Positions 1 to 5,988 are shown, counted from the first letter of the stretch. The stretch: DNA of 6,109 nt from GWF2-50-93 sp041666985 (GCA_041666985.1 JBAYFV010000226.1:1-6109), one strand, 5' to 3'. Notes: generated by a model not told the origin, from the letters alone. Numbers and translations: made by a program.

Positions 1-242
1 AGAGGCTCAGTTTGCTTGAAATTGACCTGCTGACAGGCAAGAAAAACCAGATCCGTGTCCATTTTTTTGAGAAGGGGCATACGGTCGTCAATGATGACAA
101 ATATACCAGGGATCGCAGGATCGAGGGACGCCTGGCCCTTCATTCACAATCCCTGACTTTTAACCATCCGCACAGCGGCAGAAGAATGACCTTTGAAGCA
201 AAAATCCCGGATTATTTCAATGAGTTGATGGCAAGGGGATAG
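1..242 (+). CDS. RluA-family pseudouridine synthase, C-terminal part (5' end outside window)
   Basis: The frame is open from the left edge (first full codon at 3) to TAG at 240-242, giving about 79 C-terminal residues. The segment LLTGKKNQIRVHF, then GHTVVNDDKY, then LALHSQSLTFNHP and a final FEAKIPDYF match in order the conserved end of RluA-type pseudouridine synthases (LLTGR.HQIRVH, GHP..GD.KY, LALHA..L.F.HP, F.AP.P). These cytoplasmic enzymes isomerise specific uridines in rRNA or tRNA. The catalytic aspartate lies in the missing N-terminal part, so activity and the exact subfamily (RluA, RluC, RluD or TruC) cannot be judged. Asn replaces the more usual His in the HQIRVH motif, a change also seen in family members. 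The gene appears unrelated to the pilus operon 297 bases downstream. Confidence 0.9.
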   Translation, partial: RLSLLEIDLLTGKKNQIRVHFFEKGHTVVNDDKYTRDRRIEGRLALHSQSLTFNHPHSGRRMTFEAKIPDYFNELMARG

Positions 243-338
243 GGATTTTGAGTCGCCGGTAAGAACGGATCGGTGAAACGGCGGGTCGGGAGTTGGCGTT
301 GGACCGCGGTGTTCGCAGTTTTGCAATCGGCTCTTGAG

Positions 339-392
339 GGAACCTCTGAAAATTTGCATATGGCGCATGACATGCGAATTTTCAGAGGTTCC
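339..392. mobile_element. 54-bp palindromic MITE-like / REP-like element
   Basis: The ends form a 16-bp perfect terminal inverted repeat, GGAACCTCTGAAAATT. One further G/C pair at 338/393 extends it to 17. The stem continues through a G-U wobble and four more pairs, leaving about 12 unpaired bases in the middle. The element is flanked on both sides by CTTGAG (333-338 and 393-398), which looks like a target-site duplication. It encodes nothing, so any mobility would need a transposase elsewhere. The hairpin is followed on the + strand by a T-rich stretch (TTGAGTTTTGTATTTCTT), so it could also end transcription from the upstream gene. It is otherwise just a long inverted repeat. Confidence 0.6.
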
Positions 393-443
393 CTTGAGTT
401 TTGTATTTCTTATAATTATAGTAAAGTGGAAATTGCAGACGCA

Positions 444-478
444 GTCGGGGTTCTTCAGGAGACAGGAGAAAACCCGAC
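444..478. repeat. Imperfect hairpin upstream of cpaB
   Basis: GTCGGG (444-449) can pair with CCCGAC (473-478). The stem continues inward, with one mismatch and a bulge, through TT/AA and CTTC/GGAG-type pairs. It lies between the palindromic element and the putative promoter. No clean T-tract follows, so it is not a convincing terminator. It may be part of the dispersed-repeat material in this spacer. Confidence 0.3.
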
Positions 479-510
479 CTTCTTTGTAAATTGAGTTTTG
501 CAATCGGATG

Positions 511-516
511 TATAAT
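511..516 (+). promoter_or_regulatory. Possible -10 box for the tad operon
   Basis: A consensus TATAAT lies 23 bases before the cpaB ATG, in the only obvious place for the operon promoter. No good -35 hexamer stands at 16-18 bp. The nearest candidates are TTGAGT (491-496, 14-bp spacing) and TTGTAA (484-489, 21 bp). If used, the 5' leader would be about 15-18 bases. A second TATAAT at 411-416 has no better partner. Confidence 0.3.
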
Positions 517-539
517 CCTAACAACAAACCGGGGTTCAT

Positions 540-1382
540 ATGAAACAGAAACTTCTGCTGGTGGCTGCATTGTTTTTCGGAGTGCTTGCGTTTATCCTCA
601 CCTATTACCAGATCAAGCTTGAGCGGGACAAGGCTCTCGGCGCAGCGCAGAAGGTGACGCTCATAAAAATGAAAGTCGCAAAAGTCGAAGACGACAAGAT
701 AAACATCAATGACATTGAGGCTGTTGAAACGAAAAGATTCATAATTGACTCGAAAAGGAATCCCGAAATCGAATGGAAGGACAGAAAAGACATAATCGGC
801 AAGCCCGTTGATGTGACGGTGGAAAAAGGTGAAGTCCTCAAGTGGTATCAGATAAAAACCGATAAGCCCGGGAGGGGCGAAGGTCTTGCCGCAATCATCC
901 AGAAACCCAGGGAGAACCGCTATTACAGGGCGGTTTCAATCGCCGTTGACACAACCTCATCCGTGACCAACCTCGTAAAGCCCGGTCATTATGTTGACAT
1001 CATCGGGACTTTCCGCTTTCCTGAAATGAAAGGCGATAAAAGTCTTGACACTCTGACATTGACGATATTACAGTGTGTGCACGTCCTTGCCACCGGTACG
1101 CAGACGGCCAATTCCCCTGGGCCCGAAGCGAAAGGGGCGACCAGAAGCTACAGTACGGTGACATTGGAACTCACCCCCAAGGAGGCCGAAATGCTTATTT
1201 TCGCAAGTCAGAAGGGAAGGCTCACGCTGACACTCCGCAATTACGAGGATTCCACGATCATAAAGGATCTCCAGAGCATAAATTTCAAATATCTTGAAGA
1301 TCATGTCGGGGATTATACGAGGGAAAGGGAGAATCTGCTCTTCGGCGTGGGCTCGTCGTCCAGGACTGGGAAGACCAAGTGA
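540..1382 (+). CDS. cpaB: CpaB/RcpC-like Flp pilus assembly protein
   Basis: The product has 280 residues, close to the usual CpaB length. An N-terminal hydrophobic segment (about 4-22, after Met-Lys-Gln-Lys) should act as a membrane anchor or uncleaved signal, placing the rest in the periplasm. Residues about 39-106 resemble an SAF domain, ending in DIIGKPVDVTVEKGEVL. Residues about 129-235 match the RcpC/CpaB domain, with YRAVSIAVD, VKPGHYVDIIGTF, TLTILQCVHVLATG and STVTLELTPKEAEML. In Tad systems this protein sits between the inner-membrane machine and the outer-membrane secretin and may help the pilus cross the cell wall. The ATG at 540 has only a weak ribosome site (GGGG at 531-534), but the signal segment begins right after it. 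It is the first gene of the operon, and tadA follows after 52 bases. The secretin gene that often follows cpaB is missing. The C-terminal 20 residues are Ser/Gly/Lys-rich and probably unstructured. Confidence 0.88.
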   Translation: MKQKLLLVAALFFGVLAFILTYYQIKLERDKALGAAQKVTLIKMKVAKVEDDKININDIEAVETKRFIIDSKRNPEIEWKDRKDIIGKPVDVTVEKGEVLKWYQIKTDKPGRGEGLAAIIQKPRENRYYRAVSIAVDTTSSVTNLVKPGHYVDIIGTFRFPEMKGDKSLDTLTLTILQCVHVLATGTQTANSPGPEAKGATRSYSTVTLELTPKEAEMLIFASQKGRLTLTLRNYEDSTIIKDLQSINFKYLEDHVGDYTRERENLLFGVGSSSRTGKTK

Positions 1383-1420
1383 AGATTAAGATCTTGGATA
1401 TCCGAAGTATTGAATTTAAC

Positions 1421-1427
1421 AAGGAAA
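1421..1427 (+). promoter_or_regulatory. Ribosome binding site fixing the GTG start of tadA
   Basis: AAGGAAA lies 7 bases before GTG at 1435. It supports this non-ATG start, which places the FHA fold at the very N-terminus. No in-frame ATG exists before codon 47, inside the FHA core. Confidence 0.6.
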
Positions 1428-1434
1428 TCAGAAC

Positions 1435-3189
1435 GTGTTTTCAGTCGTAATAAAACAGCCGGACAAAGCGGATTCCAGGGCCAAGCTGGTGCCCGGAGTC
1501 TACAGGCTTGGGAGCAGTCCCGCCTCGCATATCCAGTTCAACCGCCCGGAAATATCGGCAAGACACGCGCTTATGACTGTGTCCGACGTTTCACTGAAAA
1601 TAGCGGATGCCGGAAGCAGCAACGGAACCTTTATTGACGATCAGCGGATCGGGGCCGAGCCGGTTGAGGCTTCCGTAGGATCTGTCATAAAACTCGGGAT
1701 GGTGGAAATATTTGTGGAGGAGAACATAACTCCGCTGTCTGAGAAAAAATCGGAAGCTTTAATCACAAGCAAAATTCTCGCGGATCCCGCCCGAATTGAA
1801 AAGCTTGAAAGCGAAATTGCGAAAACAGCGGAAAAACTGAAAGGCGCCGACGGCAGGGAGAAGATTCCCATCCTTAAAATTTCCGGTATTTCCGAGGAGG
1901 CCAGGCCCATAGTGCAGGCAATCAAGAAGCAGGCGCACGGCGAACTGATTAAAAGGCTCAATTTGAAACGCATGGCTATTTCGGGCGCATCCGAAGTTGA
2001 ACTCGCGGGAAAGGCGAAATCCACAATTCACGATATCCTGTCCGAGCTGACTGTCAACCTCCCGTACGGGGTGACACTTGAAAAAATTGAATCCGAGCTT
2101 GTCAACGAGGCCATCGGGCTGGGTCCGCTTGAGGAACTTATTGTCATGAACGACATAACCGAAGTAATGGTGAACGGGCCGAACCATGTATATGTCGAGA
2201 GGGAAGGCGTCCTTTTCAGGACTGACACTGCGTTCGCGGACGACAACCAGGTGATGGCGGCAATCGAGAGGATCGTTTCCCCCCTGGGCAGGAGAATAGA
2301 TGAAAGTTCGCCGATGGTGGATGCGAGATTGAAAGACGGGTCGCGTGTCAATGCAATCATCCCTCCGCTTTCCCTTGTCGGCCCCACGATAACAATCCGG
2401 AAATTTTCAAAGACCCCGTATACGGTGAATGATCTCATCAAGTTCGGCTCCATGACTCAGGACATGGCGAAATTCCTCGAAGTATGTGTTAAAATCAGGA
2501 AAAACATAATAATCTCCGGCGGTACCGGTTCCGGTAAGACAACGCTTCTCAACGTAGTCAGTTCATTTCTGCCGGTTCGCGAACGAATCGTGACAATTGA
2601 GGATGCGGCCGAACTGCAGTTGAAACAGGATCATGTGGTGAGACTTGAGGCAAGACCTCCCAACATTGAAGGCAAGGGTGAAATCTCAATCCGCGATCTG
2701 GTCAGGAACTCCTTGCGAATGCGTCCGGACAGGATAGTGGTGGGGGAGTGCCGAGGCGGCGAGGCTCTCGACATGCTCCAGGCGATGAACACGGGACACG
2801 ACGGCTCTCTCACGACAATCCATTCCAACTCCCCGAGGGACGCTCTGGCCCGGCTTGAGACGCTTGTCATGATGGCCGGTTTCGATCTCCCTCTCAGGGC
2901 GATACGGGAGCAGATCGCCTCCGCGATCACCATTGTGGTTCAGGCCGACCGCCAGAAGGACGGATCCAGGAAAGTCAGCACCATCAGTGAAATCACAAAG
3001 ATGGAGGGCGAAGTAATCACAATGCAGGATCTGTTTGTTTTCAAGCAGGAAGGCTGGTCAGCCTCGGAGAAAATAATAGGAAAGCATGTCGGTTGCGGAA
3101 ACATTCCGTCGTTCATGGAGGAGATAAAGAGGGCCAAGCTTGACCTTGACATTTCGATCTTCGCCGATGGAAGGGGGGATTACAGGTGA
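1435..3189 (+). CDS. tadA: FHA domain-TadA/CpaF fusion: Tad pilus assembly ATPase
   Basis: The product has 584 residues, longer than a typical CpaF because of an N-terminal FHA domain at about 1-95: YRLGSS (23-28), ISARHA (40-45) and GSSNGTF (60-66). A charged, helix-prone linker follows (about 96-155), then the CpaF N-domain with GLGPLEEL (228-235) and EVMVNGP (243-249). The ATPase core has Walker A GGTGSGKT (362-369, Lys368), Asp box TIEDAAE (387-393), Walker B-type RIVVGE (433-438, Glu438) and His box GHDGSLTTIH (454-463). All key residues for a hexameric secretion ATPase are present, so it should hydrolyse ATP at the cytoplasmic face to power pilus assembly through TadB/TadC. FHA domains bind phosphothreonine peptides. 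Here the usual Arg of the GR motif is Ser27, so binding may be altered or lost. Cys439 replaces the common Val in GEVRGGE. The start is GTG with a good ribosome site. The gene overlaps tadB by 4 bases. Confidence 0.95.
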   Translation: MFSVVIKQPDKADSRAKLVPGVYRLGSSPASHIQFNRPEISARHALMTVSDVSLKIADAGSSNGTFIDDQRIGAEPVEASVGSVIKLGMVEIFVEENITPLSEKKSEALITSKILADPARIEKLESEIAKTAEKLKGADGREKIPILKISGISEEARPIVQAIKKQAHGELIKRLNLKRMAISGASEVELAGKAKSTIHDILSELTVNLPYGVTLEKIESELVNEAIGLGPLEELIVMNDITEVMVNGPNHVYVEREGVLFRTDTAFADDNQVMAAIERIVSPLGRRIDESSPMVDARLKDGSRVNAIIPPLSLVGPTITIRKFSKTPYTVNDLIKFGSMTQDMAKFLEVCVKIRKNIIISGGTGSGKTTLLNVVSSFLPVRERIVTIEDAAELQLKQDHVVRLEARPPNIEGKGEISIRDLVRNSLRMRPDRIVVGECRGGEALDMLQAMNTGHDGSLTTIHSNSPRDALARLETLVMMAGFDLPLRAIREQIASAITIVVQADRQKDGSRKVSTISEITKMEGEVITMQDLFVFKQEGWSASEKIIGKHVGCGNIPSFMEEIKRAKLDLDISIFADGRGDYR

Positions 3190-4076
3190 TGCTTGAATAC
3201 GGACAGATGATTGCAAGTCTCTGTGCAGGTGTTTCAGTGACGTTCGCCACGCTTGTCATTGTGGAATTCGCCTCTTTTGTTTCGGCCAGATACAAGGAGA
3301 AATATCTGCGTGAGACTGCCGTGGAACTTGACGACGTGCTTCTCCAGATGCCTGCGGGGAGGATATTCGATCTGACAATCGCAATCAGCGGACTTTCTGC
3401 GTTTCTCTCCCTTATAGTTTTCGGGATGGCAAGCACGAACTGGTCCTGGCCGAAAGCCGCGTTTATTGCCGCACTTGCGGCAGTTGTCACATTTCCGGCG
3501 CCGAGGCTCTATCTCAAGTTTCTCGGAAAGCGCCGCATCGAAAAGTTCAATGAACAGCTTGAAGACGCATTGAACTCCATGAGCAGCGCACTCAAGGCGG
3601 GCTTCAGCATAAATCAGGCGGTCGAAGTCATAGCGGCGGAGAACAGGAACCCCATTTCCATCGAATTCAGGCTTCTCCTTCAGGAGATCAGACTTGGCAT
3701 CCCGCTCGAACAGGCTCTCGAGAACATGGTCAAAAGGCTTGGAAGCGACGACTTTGAACTGGTGGCTACGGCAATTCTGACCGCACGCCAGACAGGCGGC
3801 GAACTGACAGTCATTTTCGAGAGGCTTGCCGGAATGATCCGGGAACGCATGAGGATATCGGGCAAGCTTCGCGCCCTTACGGCACAGGGCAGATTGCAGT
3901 CGTATGTTGTCGGGGCAATGCCGTTCCTTCTTATGATTGTCATGAATTACATAGCGCCCGACATGATGGGCGCCTTCTTCAATTCAATGGCGGGGATAAT
4001 GCTGATACTCGGGGCGGTAATGCTTGTTGTGATGGGATTCCTCGTCATAAGGAAAATCACGAATATTGATATTTGA
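3186..4076 (+). CDS. tadB: TadB, inner-membrane platform protein of the Tad pilus
   Basis: The product has 296 residues, in the usual range for TadB. Predicted membrane segments are at about 8-29, 61-82, 89-109, 238-256 and 268-287. The cytoplasmic type II secretion F (GspF-like) domain spans about 118-235: FNEQLEDALNSMSSALKAGF (121-140), then LLQEIRLGIPLEQALENM, RQTGGELTVIFERLAGMIRE and ALTAQGRLQS. These are hallmark TadB motifs. With TadC it forms the platform that the TadA ATPase is thought to turn or push during pilin extrusion. GTG at 3186 overlaps the tadA stop (GTGA) and lies 7 bases after a strong purine run (GGAAGGGGGG, 3169-3178). ATG at 3189 is an equally possible start, one codon shorter. 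The overlap suggests translational coupling with tadA. A hairpin-containing 70-base gap separates it from tadC. Confidence 0.93.
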   Translation: MMLEYGQMIASLCAGVSVTFATLVIVEFASFVSARYKEKYLRETAVELDDVLLQMPAGRIFDLTIAISGLSAFLSLIVFGMASTNWSWPKAAFIAALAAVVTFPAPRLYLKFLGKRRIEKFNEQLEDALNSMSSALKAGFSINQAVEVIAAENRNPISIEFRLLLQEIRLGIPLEQALENMVKRLGSDDFELVATAILTARQTGGELTVIFERLAGMIRERMRISGKLRALTAQGRLQSYVVGAMPFLLMIVMNYIAPDMMGAFFNSMAGIMLILGAVMLVVMGFLVIRKITNIDI

Positions 4077-4080
4077 GGAA

Positions 4081-4113
4081 ATCTTTTCCCGTGAGTTGCT
4101 CACGGAAAAAGAT
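4081..4113 (+). promoter_or_regulatory. Intercistronic hairpin between tadB and tadC
   Basis: Arms 4081-4095 and 4099-4113 pair at 14 of 15 positions (only C4088/A4106 mismatched) around a TTG loop, starting 4 bases after the tadB stop. No T-tract follows on either strand, so it is not a normal intrinsic terminator. An mRNA processing or stability element, or an attenuator setting the TadB:TadC ratio, is more likely. This is inference from position and structure. Confidence 0.6.
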
Positions 4114-4146
4114 GAACATTGATAACAGAGACTGGGCAGGAAAAAT

Positions 4147-5022
4147 ATGTTTATTACTTTCATGACTGTGTCGGCATGTGTTTCCGCGGGGATTGCGGTT
4201 TTCTGTGTTTTCCTGTTCCTGTTCCGCCTGCTTGAGCAGCTTGAAATTGAAAAAAGGGAAACCTCCAGGCAGCTCCCGCTGATGTTCAAAATGATGATGC
4301 CGTTCACCGGCAATGTCGCGGGGATTGTCAAATCTCCGTTTTTTGATGTTTCAAGGAAAACGGCTGGCGAACAGATTCTGATGGCCGGATTTGACCAGCT
4401 GATAGATGAATATCAGTTTGTGGCAGTTCAGGTTCTTTTATTCATGACAGGAGTTTTCTTCGCCGTCGCCTTTTCCATCATGAAACAGCCCTTCCTGGGG
4501 ATTTTTTTTCTGGCTATTCTCTATTTCTATCCGAAAATATGGATCAAGGGAGCTGTAAGAAAGCGTCATCTCGAAATTCAGAAAGCGCTTCCCAATGTTC
4601 TCGATCTTCTCACCCTCTCGGTCGAAGCGGGGAAGGATTTCCTCACCTCCCTGCGTGACATTCTTGCCAGGAGGAGAAGGGACGCCCTTGGCGAGGAGCT
4701 TGAAAGGACCTTCCGTGAGATACAGCTCGGAAAACAGCGCCGCGTCGCCCTCAAGGAGCTTTCCAGGCGTGTGCAGCAGCCGGATCTTTCGAATGTCCTC
4801 AACTCAATCGTCCAGGCCGACGAACTTGGTGTGAGCATCGGCCAGATTCTGAGGATTCAGGGAGACCAGCTCAGGGGTAAAAGATTCAACCGCGCCGAGA
4901 AACTTGCCAATGAGGCTCCTGTCAAAATTCTCTTCCCCCTTGTCCTTTTCATTCTGCCGTCGGTCATAATAATACTTATGGGGCCGCTAATTCTTAAAAG
5001 CTTCAATATCCTTTTCAAATGA
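4147..5022 (+). CDS. tadC: TadC, inner-membrane platform protein of the Tad pilus
   Basis: The product has 291 residues, typical of TadC. Hydrophobic segments are at about 2-27, 93-110, 114-130 and 261-284. The type II secretion F domain occupies about 148-255, with ALPNVLDLLTLSVEAGKDF (147-165), REIQLGKQRRVALKELSRR (190-208), LNSIVQADELGVSIGQIL (218-235) and LANEAPVKILFPLVLFILP (253-271), a very characteristic TadC signature. It is the paralogue and partner of TadB in the inner-membrane platform that receives force from the TadA ATPase. ATG at 4147 follows AGGA (4138-4141) with 5-base spacing. The stop overlaps the next gene (ATGA). The hairpin in the gap upstream may tune its expression relative to tadB. 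Confidence 0.93.
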   Translation: MFITFMTVSACVSAGIAVFCVFLFLFRLLEQLEIEKRETSRQLPLMFKMMMPFTGNVAGIVKSPFFDVSRKTAGEQILMAGFDQLIDEYQFVAVQVLLFMTGVFFAVAFSIMKQPFLGIFFLAILYFYPKIWIKGAVRKRHLEIQKALPNVLDLLTLSVEAGKDFLTSLRDILARRRRDALGEELERTFREIQLGKQRRVALKELSRRVQQPDLSNVLNSIVQADELGVSIGQILRIQGDQLRGKRFNRAEKLANEAPVKILFPLVLFILPSVIIILMGPLILKSFNILFK

Positions 5023-5459
5023 TTCACAACCTTACAAAAAAAACTGTTATCGCGAGAAAGTCATTTGTCGCAATGACATTCCATGACAGGGCGAGGGGGC
5101 TTATCGCAAGGAACTTTCAGGACTTCGACGCCATGGTTTTCAACAACTGCTCATCCATCCACACAATGTTCATGTCCATGAGCATTGATGTGCTTTTTGT
5201 TGACAGGGACAACAAAATCTGCGGACTTCGCAGAAATCTGAGTCCCTGGATTCCGTTTGTGAGGGTGCCGGACGCCATTTCCGTTATAGAGCTTCCGGTC
5301 GGAACTATTGAAAGATCAAATACCGAAAAAGACGATGTCATTGACCTTAACGCCGAACTTACGGAAAAAGCCATGCAGGTTCTTATCGGAAAAGAAATAG
5401 TCTCGCCGCAAATCGCAGCTTCATTCAAGGGAATCAAAAACCTGGATGCGGGGAAGTGA
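5019..5459 (+). CDS. DUF192 family protein, last gene of the tad operon
   Basis: The product has 146 residues, nearly all of it a DUF192 domain (function not established). Family marks are HDRARGLIAR (22-31, the L.GLMGR position), NNCSSIHTMFMSMSIDVLFV (42-61), LSPW (74-77), ISVIELPVGTIE (88-99) and DDVIDL (105-110). No signal peptide is visible, so it is probably cytoplasmic. Small DUF192 proteins are often found beside tad/cpa pilus genes, and the ATGA overlap with tadC (5019-5022) together with the lack of a good ribosome site suggests translation coupled to TadC. The C-terminal tail (about 111-146) is helix-prone and lies beyond the core domain. A strong terminator begins 53 bases after the stop. 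A role in pilus biogenesis is inferred only from context. Confidence 0.85.
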   Translation: MIHNLTKKTVIARKSFVAMTFHDRARGLIARNFQDFDAMVFNNCSSIHTMFMSMSIDVLFVDRDNKICGLRRNLSPWIPFVRVPDAISVIELPVGTIERSNTEKDDVIDLNAELTEKAMQVLIGKEIVSPQIAASFKGIKNLDAGK

Positions 5460-5471
5460 AAATATTTTAAG

Positions 5472-5484
5472 CGGACAAAGTCCG
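5472..5484. repeat. Small hairpin after the DUF192 gene
   Basis: CGGAC (5472-5476) pairs with GTCCG (5480-5484) around AAA. The preceding TAAGCGGAC (5468-5476) recurs at 5658-5666 inside the repeat-rich region. It is probably a fragment of the same repeat material rather than a second terminator. Confidence 0.35.
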
Positions 5485-5512
5485 TCTTGCATTTCTTTGT
5501 CTTGATGTGGCG

Positions 5513-5539
5513 TTCGCCGTGTCGGCGAAGTTTTTTTTT
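5513..5539 (+). terminator. Intrinsic terminator of the tad operon
   Basis: TTCGCCG (5513-5519) pairs perfectly with CGGCGAA (5523-5529) around TGT, followed by one G and nine T (5531-5539). This GC-rich stem plus long U-tract is a textbook Rho-independent terminator. It lies 53 bases after the DUF192 stop, so it marks the likely end of the transcript starting before cpaB. Confidence 0.9.
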
Positions 5540-5614
5540 AGGAGCCGTACAGAAATAACTTTTACATTTGCTGGCTGGAATTTTGGGGCAGGTTGTCATG
5601 ATGTTTGCAAGGAG

Positions 5615-5638
5615 TCCCGACCCCGCAGGGAGTCGGGA
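5615..5638. repeat. Hairpin of a dispersed-repeat type
   Basis: TCCCGAC (5615-5621) pairs with GTCGGGA (5632-5638). The stem continues with CCC/GGG past a bulged A around the loop GCA. ATGACGAACGAAT follows directly. There is no T-tract, so it is a REP-like structural repeat rather than a terminator. Confidence 0.6.
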
Positions 5639-5804
5639 TGACGAACGAATAATGATATAAGCGGACGGAAGAACGCCAGCCCTTCGGGACGGGAATCCAT
5701 ACTCTTTGAATTTATTTCGTCATTCGGTTGTTCCCTCGGCTTGTTTGCTACTTCAATACTCAGTCTTGTCGGCAATGTTCACCTTGCATTCCGGATATGC
5801 GGAA

Positions 5805-5825
5805 CAGCACTCGTAACGAGTGCTG
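5805..5825. repeat. Perfect 21-bp palindrome
   Basis: CAGCACTCGT (5805-5814) is followed by a single A and then the exact reverse complement (5816-5825). The perfect symmetry could form a cruciform, bind a dimeric protein, or be the core of a REP-type repeat. No promoter-like boxes stand next to it. Confidence 0.6.
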
Positions 5826-5926
5826 AAAATATGGAAAGGAGGGCAGGCAGGGAAAAAACATCGGAAATTGCTGGCCGGAATGGTGAAAAAATCCATTTCA
5901 GGCTAGTTTTAAAATGAAGAATTAAC

Positions 5927-5954
5927 AAAAAAGTGAAGGTCTAAAAGCCTTCAC
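5927..5954 (-). terminator. Intrinsic terminator reading leftward
   Basis: On the - strand GTGAAGG (5954-5948) pairs with CCTTCAC (5939-5933) around an 8-base loop and is followed by six T (5932-5927). This is a clear Rho-independent terminator for transcription entering from the right. It would also protect the tad operon from antisense read-through. No - strand gene long enough to match it is visible before the window ends. Confidence 0.65.
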
Positions 5955-5988
5955 GGAATCAGGGTTAGACTGAGCCATTGCGACGGCA

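Larger units (their letters stand above)
317..507 (+). repeat. Pair of 14-bp direct repeats (317-330 and 494-507)
   Basis: AGTTTTGCAATCGG occurs identically at 317-330 and 494-507, bracketing most of the spacer between the pseudouridine synthase gene and cpaB. The second copy is preceded by TTG (491-493), making TTGAGTTTTG. The same ten bases also occur at 394-403, directly after the palindromic element. This looks like local duplication linked to insertion of the element, or a duplicated regulatory site. Which one cannot be decided from a single copy. Confidence 0.6.
5568..5881 (+). repeat. 14-bp near-identical direct repeat, copies 300 bases apart
   Basis: TTGCTGGCTGGAAT (5568-5581) and TTGCTGGCCGGAAT (5868-5881) differ at one base and start exactly 300 bases apart. 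They enclose most of the palindromic repeats in this spacer and may be the edges of a repeated block. Chance or simple shared repeat ancestry is also possible. Confidence 0.45.
5541..5970. other. Non-coding, repeat-rich intergenic region
   Basis: No convincing gene lies in this 430-base stretch. It contains a hairpin with GTCGGGATGACG-type sequence (5615-5638), a CCCTTCGGG mini-hairpin (5680-5688), GGGAATCC (5691-5698) followed by TTCGTCATTC (5716-5725), a perfect palindrome (5805-5825), an imperfect hairpin (5874-5883 with 5893-5903) and a leftward terminator (5927-5954). The mix of GGGAATCC, CGTCATTC and GTCGGGATGACG resembles dispersed intergenic repeats known from many bacterial genomes. 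The ATGACGAA/TTCGTCAT pair (5638-5645, 5716-5723) suggests one composite element of about 90-110 bases. Confidence 0.6.

Noticed and set aside
411..416. TATAAT as a promoter -10 box
   Set aside because: No -35 hexamer at usable spacing, and it lies 124 bases from the first start codon inside an AT-rich run after a hairpin.
273..494. A 73-codon open frame on the + strand between the pseudouridine synthase gene and cpaB
   Set aside because: It runs straight through the palindromic element and the second hairpin, has no ribosome site, and its product resembles no protein family.
144..570. Open frames of 62-131 codons on the - strand
   Set aside because: They overlap the end of the RluA-family gene and the palindromic spacer. 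Their composition is not protein-like, and the repeated arms are translated twice.
1641..3152. Several long - strand open frames opposite tadA
   Set aside because: They are antisense to a well-conserved ATPase and have Ser/Arg-rich translations typical of opposite-strand artefacts.
5117..5599. A 160-codon - strand open frame
   Set aside because: It lies antisense to the DUF192 gene and crosses the intrinsic terminator; it shows no recognisable domain.
5541..5970. CRISPR array or tRNA gene
   Set aside because: The repeats are not regularly spaced with unique spacers, and no cloverleaf with TTCGA-type arm and acceptor pairing can be formed.
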